Source: Paenibacillus sp. 453mf (GTDB lineage Bacteria > Bacillota > Bacilli > Paenibacillales > Paenibacillaceae). Taken from it: a stretch of DNA of 64,000 nucleotides. Below the pieces are notes generated by a model. It saw only the letters and a program-made list of their open reading frames with translations, did not search any database and was not told where the DNA came from. The stretch is taken from the NCBI RefSeq assembly GCF_900116105.1, contig NZ_FPAC01000002.1, forward strand, positions 186,001 through 250,000. Direction: 5' to 3'. Positions 45,120 through 55,264 of this stretch are shown one piece after another. The translations under genes were made by a program, and so were the position numbers. The stretch's first letter is position 1; each line of letters starts with the position of its first letter.

Positions 45120-45752
45120 TTATAGCTGCTGTAACTTTTTGAAGGCAGAAACGTAGTAGGAATAAGGCCTTGCAACAAACTGGGCTGGAAGAACATGCTC
45201 TGTAACCTTGATGTAACGGCCTTCTTCTGCGTGAAAAAGGATGCCTGTGGCTGTCACTTCACTTAGGCCGCCGAGGAACATATTGAGCATCTGTTCTAGG
45301 TCTGCTTCATACAATCCCGCAACTTCACTTGCTTGCAGCTTGTACTGAGTCAGCTCCCATGAACTAAGATAACCGTACACATGGCTGATCTCCCGATCGA
45401 TGAAGGGCACACCGGAAACTTTGCCTCTCATTTCTTCTGTTACTTCAAACAGAGGGGTGAGCTGCTCGAATTCGGTACGAAGGCCAAGCTCTTCTTCAAG
45501 CTCTCTTGCCGCCTCTCGAACCGTTTCTCCCGCAGTAAGGTGGCCCGCAGCAGTGATGTCAAAACACGATGGGAAGGTATCCTTGCTGCTTGTCCGCTTC
45601 TGGAACAGAAGCGTTCTCCCCTCCGGGGTGTCGCGTACCAGCCAGCAATGAAAGGATTTGTGCCAGTAGCCTTCCTGGTGAACCTCAGAACGAGGTGCTG
45701 TACCGATGTGTGTCCCTGATGGATCGTAGATATCAAACATTTCTTCACTCAT
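45120..45752 (-). CDS. NUDIX hydrolase (IPP-isomerase-like, YfcD type)
   Basis: A 210-residue NUDIX protein with an intact Nudix box, GHLTAGETVREAARELEEEL near residue 70 (Gx5Ex7REUxEExGU). The start (FDIYDPSGTHIGTAPRSEVH) and overall layout match the YfcD/IDI-like subgroup that hydrolyses nucleoside or isoprenoid diphosphates; the substrate is unknown. GGAGGT precedes the ATG. The gene is convergent with the TrmB-like gene. Confidence 0.9.
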   Translation of the reverse strand: MSEEMFDIYDPSGTHIGTAPRSEVHQEGYWHKSFHCWLVRDTPEGRTLLFQKRTSSKDTFPSCFDITAAGHLTAGETVREAARELEEELGLRTEFEQLTPLFEVTEEMRGKVSGVPFIDREISHVYGYLSSWELTQYKLQASEVAGLYEADLEQMLNMFLGGLSEVTATGILFHAEEGRYIKVTEHVLPAQFVARPYSYYVSAFKKLQQL

Positions 45753-45938
45753 TGGGTATGACCTCCAGACAGCAGACGGGGCTGCTTAATACTTATCATA
45801 TATTGTGATGATCTTATGTCAGCATCATTACATCTTTTTCAGGGGAAAATAGCTGCAATGAAGCTGTAAGGTTAAATTCAATCCTCGCACATTACATCAA
45901 TGATGGATGTTGAGATAGTGAAAGGAGTTTTATAAACT

Positions 45939-46226
45939 ATGGAATGCATTGTGAAATTTCAAGTGATCTACCAAAAAGATGAGCCTAAACCGTTAAGAGG
46001 ACTTCTGCTCATGGATAATAATACCCCTCCCGGACCGGAGCAGCTTATCCCGATGTTTAAACGATTGGGTTATGAGGTTGCCACCGAGAATCCCGACGAC
46101 CTGACCTTCAAACCGGTGAATCCTGGCGCAGATTACATTAGACTTCGTGTGACCGAGCTCGATACAGGTAAGGAAATCTATAAGGAAGATGCGAACCTGC
46201 GCAGAATTCTGGAGAACCTTCTCTAG
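45939..46226 (+). CDS. Hypothetical protein convergent with mscL
   Basis: A 95-residue protein ([20 protein letters not shown]...) with an alternating strand/helix pattern ([20 protein letters not shown]) and no membrane helix. AAAGGAG lies upstream at longish spacing. Its stop codon shares the CTAG tetranucleotide with the stop of mscL on the opposite strand (46223-46226). No family is recognised. Confidence 0.65.
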   Translation: MECIVKFQVIYQKDEPKPLRGLLLMDNNTPPGPEQLIPMFKRLGYEVATENPDDLTFKPVNPGADYIRLRVTELDTGKEIYKEDANLRRILENLL

Positions 46227-46708
46227 GAAGATCTCTCCACTTCCAGCACGGAGGTGCAATGAGCGCAGCGCGTAGCGGCAAGCGGGATGTCCGAGAGACA
46301 GTAAGGACAAGCCTTGGTCGTCAGCTCCGGCTGTGCGGGCTCCTCTTTTTTTCGTTTCAGCCGATTGATCCCCTTGATGAACAGGAAGATACAGAATGCC
46401 ACGATCAGAAAGTCCAGTACGACGTTGATGAATTGTCCGTATCTCAGTACTGGAATGCCGGCTTCCTCAGCCATGGCGAGTGTCGCGTACTTGCTGCCTT
46501 CTGAAGTCAGAACGCCGCTCTCCAGCGGAACAAACAATTGCTCGAAGCTCCGGTTGCCCATCAGAAGTCCGATTGGCGGCATGAGGATATCATTGACGAA
46601 CGAGGTTACGATTTTGCCAAATGCCCCTCCGATAATGACACCGACCGCCAGATCAATGACGTTTCCGCGAACGGCAAATTCCTTGAATTCATTCATGATT
46701 TTCTTCAT
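46223..46708 (-). CDS. mscL: Large-conductance mechanosensitive channel with C-terminal zinc ribbon
   Basis: A 161-residue MscL. The first ~130 residues are the channel: [20 protein letters not shown] (TM1 gate region), GLLMG loop, and TM2 around [20 protein letters not shown]. The last ~25 residues contain [18 protein letters not shown], a zinc-ribbon-like pair not present in classical MscL, perhaps stabilising the cytoplasmic bundle. The channel opens under membrane tension to release solutes on hypo-osmotic shock. GGGAGAG precedes the ATG. Confidence 0.92.
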   Translation of the reverse strand: MKKIMNEFKEFAVRGNVIDLAVGVIIGGAFGKIVTSFVNDILMPPIGLLMGNRSFEQLFVPLESGVLTSEGSKYATLAMAEEAGIPVLRYGQFINVVLDFLIVAFCIFLFIKGINRLKRKKEEPAQPELTTKACPYCLSDIPLAATRCAHCTSVLEVERSS

Positions 46709-46934
46709 ATTAACTCTCCCAACATTAGCTCATATAAACGGTCAGCACTAGAACCATCCCCTCCATTTAAACATTGGCTCAGCCTCTTGAAAAGATCTTT
46801 GGAAAAGTTTCTTGAAAATAACACTTTATTTTGCAGCATCAATTCGTTATACTTCTAACATTGTCCTAACATGGGCGGAGGAGAGCACTAACAGGTGATT
46901 CGCTTACTTCGCTCAAGTCGTAATATATATTATT

Positions 46935-47003
46935 AACTCGTATATGTGCTGGAATGGGCCGGCATGTCTCTACCCGATCACCGGAAATGATTGGACTACG
47001 GGA
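46935..47003 (+). ncRNA. Guanine (purine) riboswitch aptamer upstream of xpt-pbuX
   Basis: The segment from CTCGTATATGTGCTGG through TCTCTACCC...CCGGAAATGATTGGACTACGGGAGG shows the conserved purine-riboswitch core: TATA near the P1 stem, the two kissing loops and the CTACC and GGACTACG strands. The discriminator base before TACG is C (GAC), which indicates guanine or hypoxanthine rather than adenine. It sits ~205 bases before xpt, the classical place. Confidence 0.88.
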
Positions 47004-47096
47004 GGAATATAAAGTGTGCACGTTTAATGTGAAGGCCTCTGCTATACTGCTGCATGTGAGCTCGATAATCTTTACTGCCTCTTTATTCTAACCAGT

Positions 47097-47155
47097 ACCC
47101 GTTCTAATCCATCCGTGTTCTTCGGCGGTTGATTTGGAATGGGTTATTTGCATTT
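47097..47155 (+). terminator. Riboswitch expression-platform terminator
   Basis: ACCCGTTCTAA and TTGGAATGGGT pair (with G-U), followed by TATTTGCATTTT. It lies between the aptamer and xpt, consistent with transcription termination when purine is bound. Confidence 0.6.
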
Positions 47156-47177
47156 TGCCCAGGTCAGACGTAATTAA

Positions 47178-47794
<617 letters not shown>

Positions 47795-47795
<1 letters not shown>

Positions 47796-49141
47796 TGTCA
47801 CGTGAACGCATATTTAACCGCAATCGTCACCCTTTAAAAACATTTTCACTCGGCATTCAGCACGTCCTCGCCATGTATGCGGGAGCGGTCATCGTTCCGC
47901 TGATCGTCGGAGGACCGAGCGGTCTGAATCTGCCGCCGGATCAAATCACGTATCTGATTGCGATTGACCTGCTGGCCTGCGGCCTGGCTACACTGCTCCA
48001 AGTATGGGGCGGGAAATACTTCGGTATCGGTCTTCCGGTTATGCTTGGCTGTGCCTTCCAGGCGGTTTCTCCGATGATACTGATCGGTAATCAATATGGT
48101 ATTAGCGCCATTTATGGGGCCATTATTGCTTCTGGTCTATTCGTCATGATCTTTGGCGGTCTGTTCGGCAAGCTGATTCGTTTCTTCCCGCCTGTCGTTA
48201 CAGGCTCGGTCGTTACCATCATTGGACTGACGCTCATTCCCGTAGCGTTAAATGATCTTGGCGGAGGTAACGGAGCAGCGGATTTCGGTGATCCCGTGAA
48301 CCTCATGTTGGGCTTTGGCGTACTGTTATTCATTATTATCTTGAACCGTTTGACCAAGGGATTTATCCAATCGATTTCGATCCTGCTTGGTCTTGTTGTC
48401 GGGACACTTGTTGCGGGACTGTTCTTTGGTAAAGTCGACTTGTCTCCTATGCTTGAAGCAAGCTGGTTCCGTGCACCGGAGCCGTTCCATTTCGGACAGC
48501 CTACCTTTAACTTGTCTGCTATCCTGACGATGATCCTTGTTGCGATCGTTAGTATCGCAGAATCGACAGGGGTATTTATGGCTCTGGGTAAAATTCTCGA
48601 CAAAGAGATCGACTCCAAGGACCTTTCAAGAGGATACAGAGCAGAAGGGCTTGCTATTGTGCTTGGGGGGATCTTTAACTCCTTCCCCTATACAACATAC
48701 TCTCAGAACGTAGGTCTGCTGCAAATGAGTCGTGTGAAGACACGGGATGTCATTGCAGTTGCTGGTCTGCTGCTCATTCTGATTGGATTTGTACCGAAGA
48801 TTGCAGCAACGGCTCAAATGATTCCTCCATCCGTGCTTGGCGGCGCTACCGTAGCCTTATTTGGAATGGTTGTATCCTCAGGTATCCGGATGCTTGCTGA
48901 TCAGGTAGACTTTAATCGTTACGAGAACCTGCTGATCATCGCGGTGTCCGTAGGGATGGGTCTCGGAGTTACAGTTGTGCCGAACCTGTTCTCACAGCTT
49001 CCTTCCGAGATCGGTATTCTGCTAAATAACGGAATCGTAGTCGGCAGCTTTACAGCAATCTTGCTGAATCTGATCTTTAATGGATTAGGTCCTAAACCGC
49101 AGAAGAAGGCTGAGCCGAGCAGGGCGAATGAATTGGTCTAA
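47795..49141 (+). CDS. pbuX: Xanthine permease (NCS2 family)
   Basis: A 448-residue membrane protein with about 14 hydrophobic segments, of the nucleobase:cation symporter-2 family. Typical elements are QHVLAMYAGAVIVPLIVGG near the start, FGIGLPVMLGCAFQAVSP-type residues near 75 and ESTGVFMALG near 255. It imports xanthine for xpt. The ATG overlaps the xpt stop by one base (TAATG), and both genes are under the upstream riboswitch. Confidence 0.95.
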
Positions 49142-49160
49142 TATTCTCATATAAAAAATA

Positions 49161-49204
49161 AATAAGCCGCTGGTTTTCCTGTCTAGGGGAATCAGCGGCT
49201 TATT
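49161..49204 (+). terminator. Intrinsic terminator of xpt-pbuX
   Basis: AATAAGCCGCTG and CAGCGGCTTATT are perfect complements around a loop; T residues follow. Confidence 0.85.
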
Positions 49205-49322
49205 GTATGCTGAGAAGTTGTGTAGGTGACCCGGTACCTGCAGCACAACACCCTAGAAGAGTAATCAAATCAAACACCGTAGGTGTAGCAAGCAGGTGCG
49301 GCTTTTAAGTGTGTGTGGAGTC

Positions 49323-49661
49323 TCAGAGCTTACGCATTTGCTTCTCCGCAAGGTCGCCTACCACAGGCAGCTTGAGCCATTTACCCTGCAGTGTTGCCGC
49401 GAGCATAATAACCCATATTGCCACACCGAGAAGAGATAGCAGCGAAGCGAGCAGGGGACCAAGCAAAGGGATTAAGCCACTGAGCACGTGACCAACGACA
49501 ATAGCTCCGAAGGCAAACAAGGATTGAAGGGCATGAAACATAACGAAGCGGCTTCGCTTCTCAAGCGCAAGCAGCAATATGGCTCCGATAAAACCGAAGA
49601 AGTAGCACAGCGCACCTGCAATATTCTCATCTAGACCGGTCGATGATTTAAATGGGGACAT
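49323..49661 (-). CDS. DUF4870-type small membrane protein
   Basis: A 112-residue protein with about four hydrophobic segments: LDENIAGALCYFFGFIGAIL, FVMFHALQSLFAFGAIVVGH and a third LLASLLSLLGVAIWVIMLAA. The pattern, with a conserved RFHAxQS-like loop (FVMFHALQSL), is that of DUF4870 proteins; their function is unknown. AAAGGAGG lies ahead of the ATG at 49661, preferred to a TTG one codon upstream. Confidence 0.8.
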   Translation of the reverse strand: MSPFKSSTGLDENIAGALCYFFGFIGAILLLALEKRSRFVMFHALQSLFAFGAIVVGHVLSGLIPLLGPLLASLLSLLGVAIWVIMLAATLQGKWLKLPVVGDLAEKQMRKL

Positions 49662-49887
49662 CAAGTTCTTCCTCCTTTTGTCCAGCTCTCTTAAGCATCA
49701 TATGAGGAAGATGACCGGATTTGAACAACCTATCTAAATAAAAAAATCACTCTTCCTCGTGAAGGAACAGTGATAGGCATGCTGTGAATATTTTGCTGGA
49801 ACGGGATCTGTGAGTTTAGCTGCAATCGGTTAAGAAGTAGTTAGGAGTAGTTTAGCAGCAATTAAGCAGCAATTAAGCAGAGTACCG

Positions 49888-50166
49888 TCAGCTCCCGCCT
49901 TGAAATTGGCGTCTTGGGCTTGTGATTTTGCCTTTTTTATTCTCGTCATCCTCTTTAGGAACCAGGCGCTCATCCGTTCTGCCTTCATGATGGTTCTCAA
50001 AAGCAAACTCCGTCAGCTCCCATTCTGTGGCTCCGAGTACCGGGTCCGGCGGAAAATGCTGTCCTCTGTACAGATGCTCTGTCAGCCCCCGTTCATTGGT
50101 ATATACACCGTCTACCTCGACTTTTTCCCGCGTTATCGGGAGCATGTCCTTATCCTTACTGCTCAT
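49888..50166 (-). CDS. Hypothetical protein, weakly YjzC-like
   Basis: A 92-residue hydrophilic protein (VDGVYTNERGLTEHLYRGQH, then FPPDPVLGATEWELTEFAFE) ending in a basic Gly/Ser tail. The NGVY...G..FPP...W spacing loosely recalls YjzC, but this is not a firm match. AAGGAGG precedes the ATG. The ~500-base gap upstream (50167-50672) holds no supported gene; an extended -10 (TGATACAAT) at ~50479 may drive the next plus-strand gene. Confidence 0.6.
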   Translation of the reverse strand: MSSKDKDMLPITREKVEVDGVYTNERGLTEHLYRGQHFPPDPVLGATEWELTEFAFENHHEGRTDERLVPKEDDENKKGKITSPRRQFQGGS

Positions 50167-50672
50167 ATCTTGAGCCTCCTTGAACTTATTTTAGTGAAAG
50201 AAATCAATGGATCTTAGGGAGTACAGCAACCATTGTATAAATTGCTTAAGCTCTAACTTCAGTAAGTTAGGTTATCCGTTTCAGCGTATAACTATCCGTG
50301 TTTACGGCATAATAAAGGTAATGTAAACGATTGGTACTCGCAAAAAGGACTAAAGCCGGGCTAAACCTCTGCCGATAAATTATATGGATGAATCATATTC
50401 ATCATCGAAAGTGTTTTGAATTTGATTCTGATTTTACAAAATTGATATTTCTGGAAAGCTGTACGCATGCTTTGAATATGATACAATAGAAGTGTGGTTC
50501 AAAAAGAATCATTTCGGGTATTCAAAATGACAGGTACCTGTTTAAGTCAGGGTTTCCCGGCCTGAAGCTAATTATAGCTGCACACACTTCTTCATGGTAT
50601 CACTTAGATCTTTTTTTCTACGGATTCTCTAAACGGAGCATTTACTTTTGAACGTTTTGGGAGGGAGTTATC

Positions 50673-50861
50673 ATGGCAACAAAAGGTCATAATGAGGTCA
50701 AAGAAAGTTTACGAGAAATGACTCGGATTTTCAGGCCGAAGGATCCTAAAAAATTCGTGAAGGAGTATGTGAAAAAATACCGGATAACAGGAGGGTATGA
50801 AGAGGAGCTTACACTCGTTGTCGAGCGTGAACTGACAAGACTGGATTCCTCAGTCTCCTGA
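50673..50861 (+). CDS. Small hypothetical protein
   Basis: A 62-residue charged helical protein (ESLREMTRIFRPKDPKKFVK, then EYVKKYRITGGYEEELTLVV). GGGAGGGAG precedes the ATG and a terminator follows, supporting expression. No family is recognised. Confidence 0.65.
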   Translation: MATKGHNEVKESLREMTRIFRPKDPKKFVKEYVKKYRITGGYEEELTLVVERELTRLDSSVS

Positions 50862-50923
50862 TTCTTCACTTTTAAGTCACTACTGTAATCAAGCATCTGA
50901 ATATACTGTTCTTATTTGAATAG

Positions 50924-50968
50924 AACCGCCCGCCTGTGAATGGAATGCAGGAGAGGCGGTTTTTTTTG
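50924..50968 (+). terminator. Intrinsic terminator before the methionine aminopeptidase gene
   Basis: ACCGCC and GGCGGT arms (with further partial pairing) are followed by TTTTTTTT. Confidence 0.85.
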
Positions 50969-51026
50969 TGCTCTATTATGCATATACATGGTGTTAGCGC
51001 CACAGCGGGAAGGGGCTGACCTGTAG

Positions 51027-51776
51027 ATGTCTGTGATCCTGAAGTCGAAAGAGGAAATCGGGTACATGCGGGAGGCAGGGAGGATACTTAAAGCTTGCCA
51101 TCGAAAGATCGAATCCATGCTTACGCCAGGAATAACGACCAAAGCAATCGATAACTTTGTAGAGGATTTCCTTGCCGAACAGGGTGCAACGCCGGAACAG
51201 AAGGGATATAAAGGCTATCCCTATGCGATATGCGCTTCAGTGAATGAAGTTGTATGTCACGGCTTCCCTTCCAATAAGGCACTAGTGAATGGAGATGTAG
51301 TGACAATTGATATGGTGGTCAACAAGGATGGCTGGCTTGCAGACTCCGCCTGGACTTATGCGGTAGGGAAGACGGATTCCAAGACAGCGAGATTTCTGAA
51401 ACGGACGGAAAAAGCAATGCACCGAGGGATTGCTGCAGCAATGCCGGGTAAGACCGTAGGCGACATCGGTTATGCCATCGAAAAATGCGTGAAGCCTTGG
51501 CGCTATGGGATTGTTAAGCCGCTCGTCGGGCATGGGATTGGACGCATCATCCATGAGCAGCCTGATATTTTTCCTTATGGCAAGCCAGGTCAAGGCATCC
51601 GGCTTGAAGAGGGGATGGTGATCACGGTAGAGCCTGTTCTGACCATGGGACCGACGGGTGCCGTGCACTGGGAGGACGACGGCTGGACAATTCGATCTGC
51701 AGATGGCAGTATCGGGGCCCAGTATGAGCATACCGTGGCAATTACGAAGGATGGTCCGCTTCTGTTGACCGACTGA
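51027..51776 (+). CDS. map: Type I methionine aminopeptidase
   Basis: A 249-residue enzyme that removes the initiator methionine from new proteins. Metal ligands are in place: Asp in VTIDMVV and LADSAWT, His in GHGIGRIIHE, Glu in ITVEPVL and in YEHTVAI. The length matches single-domain bacterial MetAPs. GGAAGGGG lies upstream at rather long spacing. It stands alone, between two terminators, and may be a second MetAP separate from the ribosomal-operon copy. Confidence 0.93.
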   Translation: MSVILKSKEEIGYMREAGRILKACHRKIESMLTPGITTKAIDNFVEDFLAEQGATPEQKGYKGYPYAICASVNEVVCHGFPSNKALVNGDVVTIDMVVNKDGWLADSAWTYAVGKTDSKTARFLKRTEKAMHRGIAAAMPGKTVGDIGYAIEKCVKPWRYGIVKPLVGHGIGRIIHEQPDIFPYGKPGQGIRLEEGMVITVEPVLTMGPTGAVHWEDDGWTIRSADGSIGAQYEHTVAITKDGPLLLTD

Positions 51777-51823
51777 GCGACACATCGCTTATCCTGTCAT
51801 GGCAAGATAGCTTCTGCTTCTTA

Positions 51824-51857
51824 GAAACCCGCTTCTGTAGAGGAACGGGTTTTCTTT
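51824..51857 (+). terminator. Intrinsic terminator after map
   Basis: AAACCCG and CGGGTTT form the stem, followed by TCTTTT. The following ~440 bases to the ctaC start contain only the promoter noted below. Confidence 0.8.
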
Positions 51858-52148
51858 TGTGGTAAATGATGGATGGAATTAGAAATGAGATGGGATTTCA
51901 TGTGCTGAGGTGGCAAAAAAGAGAGATGCATTCTATAAATGGATTGCTAGAGTTGTCAGTAATTTATTTGCACTAAAATACATAAAAAAGCAGATTGCCA
52001 AACTTGCTCGAAACCTCCCGTATTATCCGTAATTTGGAAGAAAACAATGAGATAACTCCCAACAATTTAGTCTTGTAATCGTTAACAAACATAATAATGA
52101 CGCGGGTTCTTAGACTTTTTGAACAATTTGTGAACATATGTCTAAAGA

Positions 52149-52177
52149 TTGACAAAAACAGGGGGGCGACTTATATT
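52149..52177 (+). promoter_or_regulatory. Sigma-A-type promoter of the cytochrome oxidase operon
   Basis: TTGACA (52149-52154) and TATATT (52172-52177) are separated by exactly 17 bases, about 120 bases before ctaC. No binding site for a regulator is recognisable. Confidence 0.75.
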
Positions 52178-52295
52178 TAATAAGTGATTGTATTAATTTA
52201 CAGGATTACAACAAAGGTGCTAGAGCAGGTAGAATACTCGCTTTTTGGAACCGGATGGTAATCATCGAAATTGGGAAAAGTGGGGTAGATAGGTG

Positions 52296-53357
52296 ATGAA
52301 AAGGTGGCGGCACGGAAAAAGAATCCTCCTATTGCTGGCAGCATTCTCATTGTTATTGTCCGCTTGCGGCCGTGAGGATTTGTCTGTATTGAGACCGCAG
52401 GGTCCCGTAGCACAGGGGCAGCTAGATTTAATGAAGCTTGCCATAACGATCATGGTCGTCGTGCTCCTTGTGGTGTTTGCGATTGCGGCCTTTGTATTGA
52501 TCAAGTTCCGGCGGAAGCCAGGACAGAATGAAATTCCTGAACAGGTGGAAGGTAATCACAAGCTGGAGATTATATGGACCGTTATTCCTCTCGTGCTTGT
52601 CATTATACTGGCTGTTCCGACCGTTCAGCAGCTCTCCGCATTAGGCAAGGACTACACCAAAGACGAAAACGCCCTTCAGGTTAAAGTGACCGCTCACCAG
52701 TACTGGTGGGAATTCAGCTACCCTGATCTCGGTGTGACGACCGCACAAGACCTCATTATTCCAACCGATAAGACGATTTCATTTGTACTTGAAAGTAATG
52801 ATGTAATTCACTCCTTCTGGGTACCGTCCCTGGCAGGCAAGATTGACACGAACTTTGACGGAACCCTGAACAAATTCCATTTTTCTGCACCGAATGAAGG
52901 CGTTTACCGCGGGAAGTGCGCTGAGCTGTGCGGACCCTCCCATGCATATATGGAGTTCAAGGTTAAGGCTGTCAGCCAAGAAGAATTTGATAATTGGGTG
53001 ACCGCGATGCAGGCGCCGGCTGTTCTGCCTGAAGATGAGCAGCTTGCCGAGAAATTTAAGTCTGCCTGCCTTAGCTGTCATGCAGTGGGCGATCAAGGTG
53101 GTCCTCTGGGTCCGAATCTTACAGGGATCGGCGGCAGGGAATCCATTGCCAGCATGCTTCTGAATGAACGTGAAGGTCAGGAGGGAGCACCTGTAGAGGA
53201 GAACCTCAAAGAATGGCTTCATGATCCGCAGGCAATCAAACCGGGCAATGAGATGCCGTCTCCGGCAGAGCTCGGTCTCACCACCGAAGAGGTCGATGCT
53301 ATAGCCGAGTATTTGGCCGATTATAAGCTGGATTATGAAACGAACAGTGCGGATTGA
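52296..53357 (+). CDS. ctaC: Cytochrome caa3 oxidase subunit II
   Basis: A 353-residue lipoprotein: signal with lipobox LLSAC, two membrane helices (~45-70 and ~85-110), the CuA domain with CAELCGPSH near residues 208-216 and an upstream His, then a fused cytochrome c domain with CLSCH near 259 and a Met in the C-terminal part. The fused heme c marks the caa3 type found in Bacillales. It accepts electrons and passes them via CuA to subunit I. First gene of the ctaCDEF operon. Confidence 0.97.
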   Translation: MKRWRHGKRILLLLAAFSLLLSACGREDLSVLRPQGPVAQGQLDLMKLAITIMVVVLLVVFAIAAFVLIKFRRKPGQNEIPEQVEGNHKLEIIWTVIPLVLVIILAVPTVQQLSALGKDYTKDENALQVKVTAHQYWWEFSYPDLGVTTAQDLIIPTDKTISFVLESNDVIHSFWVPSLAGKIDTNFDGTLNKFHFSAPNEGVYRGKCAELCGPSHAYMEFKVKAVSQEEFDNWVTAMQAPAVLPEDEQLAEKFKSACLSCHAVGDQGGPLGPNLTGIGGRESIASMLLNEREGQEGAPVEENLKEWLHDPQAIKPGNEMPSPAELGLTTEEVDAIAEYLADYKLDYETNSAD

Positions 53358-53374
53358 GAAGGAGGTACTTGAAC

Positions 53375-55264
53375 TTGGCTCACGCTCATACGGTTAAACG
53401 GTATACAGGTATTATGGATTGGCTGACTACCGTTGACCATAAAAAAATCGCGATTCTTTACTTGACAGCAGGCGGCTTGTTCTTCGGAATCGGCGGGATT
53501 GAAGCCATTCTGATTCGTCTTCAACTGATCATTCCCTATAATGGAATGCTGTCTACCCAGACATTTAATGAAATGATTACGATGCATGGGACGACAATGA
53601 TCTTCCTCGGCGTTATGCCGATCATATTCGCACTGATGAATGCAGTGCTTCCGCTGCAGATTGGGGCAAGGGACGTTGCGTTTCCATTCCTGAACTCGCT
53701 CGGCTTCTGGACGTTTCTGTTCGGGGGATTGCTTCTTAATCTGAGCTGGGTCATGGGCGGTGCTCCGGACGCAGGCTGGACCTCCTATGTTCCGCTCGCA
53801 AGCACGGAGTACAGCGGCACGCACGGTGTTGATTTCTACACCATCGGCCTCCAGATTGCTGGTCTTGGTACGCTGATCGGGGGAATCAACTTCCTTGCCA
53901 CCATTATTACGATGCGTGCACCGGGGATGTCATTTATGAGAATGCCGATGTTTGCCTGGACGACATTTATAACATCTGCAATTATCCTGTTTGCCTTCCC
54001 AGCCATTACGGTGGGTCTTGTTCTATTAACCTTTGACCGTATTCTCGGAGCTAACTTCTTCGATGTTGCAGGCGGAGGTAACCCGGTATTATGGCAGCAT
54101 ATTTTCTGGATCTTCGGTCACCCTGAAGTATATATCCTGATTCTGCCGGCATTCGGTATCATTTCCGAAGTCATTCCGACCTTCTCCAGAAAGAGATTGT
54201 TCGGCTACAGCTCCATGGTATTTGCGACAATTCTAATTGCGTTCCTTGGCTTCATGGTATGGGCGCATCATATGTTCACCACAGGGATGGGGACAGTAGC
54301 GAATGCCCTGTTCTCGATCTCGACAATGCTGATTGCGGTGCCTACAGGAATCAAAATATTTAACTGGCTGTTTACGATGTGGGGCGGACAGATCCGGTTC
54401 ACAGCAGCGAATATGTACGCTATTGGCTTTGTACCTACCTTCGTTATGGGTGGGGTAACCGGCGTCATGCTGGCCTCTGCACCTGCAGATTTTCAGTTCC
54501 ATGATACATATTTCGTTGTAGCGCATTTTCACTATGTCATTGTGGGTGGACTTGTACTCGGCCTGTTCTCCGGTCTGCACTACTGGTGGCCGAAGATGTT
54601 CGGACGGGTACTTGCTGAGGGACTCGGCAAGATCACATTCTGGATCTTCATTATCGGCTTCCATCTCACGTTCTTCGTTCAGCACTTCCTCGGTCTGATG
54701 GGGATGCAGCGCCGGGTTGCAACCTATGCACCGAATCAAGGCTTTGACATGCTGAACCTGATCAGTACCGTTGGTGCACTCATGATGGGTGTAGGCGTGA
54801 TATTGTTCCTGGTCAATATTGTTAAGACTTCGCTCAAGCCAGCCGATGCTGGGAATGATCCTTGGGAGGATGGACGAACACTGGAATGGAGCATTCCTTC
54901 TCCTCCGCCGGAATACAACTTTAAACAGACTCCGCTCGTACGCGGGATTGATGCCTACTGGAAAGAGAAGATGGCAGGTCATTCAGAGATGACTCCGGCA
55001 GAACCGGTGGGACCGATTCATATGCCTTCAGCGACAATATTACCGTTCCTTATGTCCGTCGGTATCTTCATCGCTGGTCTCGGTCTGATGTTTACGAATG
55101 ATGATTTCGGTAATGGAATTATGAATTTTATGTTCAATAACTATATTGTCGTCATTATTGGTCTGGGGATCACCTTTGGTTGTATGATTGTCCGCTCACT
55201 CTATGATGACCATGGATGGCATATTGAGCCTGAGGAACTGGAAGATAAGGGGGCAAAAGCATGA
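53375..55264 (+). CDS. ctaD: Cytochrome c oxidase subunit I
   Basis: A 629-residue, multi-pass catalytic subunit. The heme-copper centre motifs are clear: WIFGHPEVYILILPAFG with the His-Tyr pair, MVWAHHMFTTG, and HDTYFVVAHFHYV with the heme ligands. It reduces oxygen to water and pumps protons. The start is taken as the TTG at 53375, just after AAGGAGG; an earlier in-frame ATG lies inside ctaC and has no site. The stop overlaps ctaE by four bases (ATGA). Confidence 0.97.
   Translation: MAHAHTVKRYTGIMDWLTTVDHKKIAILYLTAGGLFFGIGGIEAILIRLQLIIPYNGMLSTQTFNEMITMHGTTMIFLGVMPIIFALMNAVLPLQIGARDVAFPFLNSLGFWTFLFGGLLLNLSWVMGGAPDAGWTSYVPLASTEYSGTHGVDFYTIGLQIAGLGTLIGGINFLATIITMRAPGMSFMRMPMFAWTTFITSAIILFAFPAITVGLVLLTFDRILGANFFDVAGGGNPVLWQHIFWIFGHPEVYILILPAFGIISEVIPTFSRKRLFGYSSMVFATILIAFLGFMVWAHHMFTTGMGTVANALFSISTMLIAVPTGIKIFNWLFTMWGGQIRFTAANMYAIGFVPTFVMGGVTGVMLASAPADFQFHDTYFVVAHFHYVIVGGLVLGLFSGLHYWWPKMFGRVLAEGLGKITFWIFIIGFHLTFFVQHFLGLMGMQRRVATYAPNQGFDMLNLISTVGALMMGVGVILFLVNIVKTSLKPADAGNDPWEDGRTLEWSIPSPPPEYNFKQTPLVRGIDAYWKEKMAGHSEMTPAEPVGPIHMPSATILPFLMSVGIFIAGLGLMFTNDDFGNGIMNFMFNNYIVVIIGLGITFGCMIVRSLYDDHGWHIEPEELEDKGAKA

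Noticed and set aside
50497-50521. GTTCAA-N13-GGGTAT, resembling a sigma-B promoter
   Set aside because: Only a loose match and sigma-B is often absent in paenibacilli; not enough to call.
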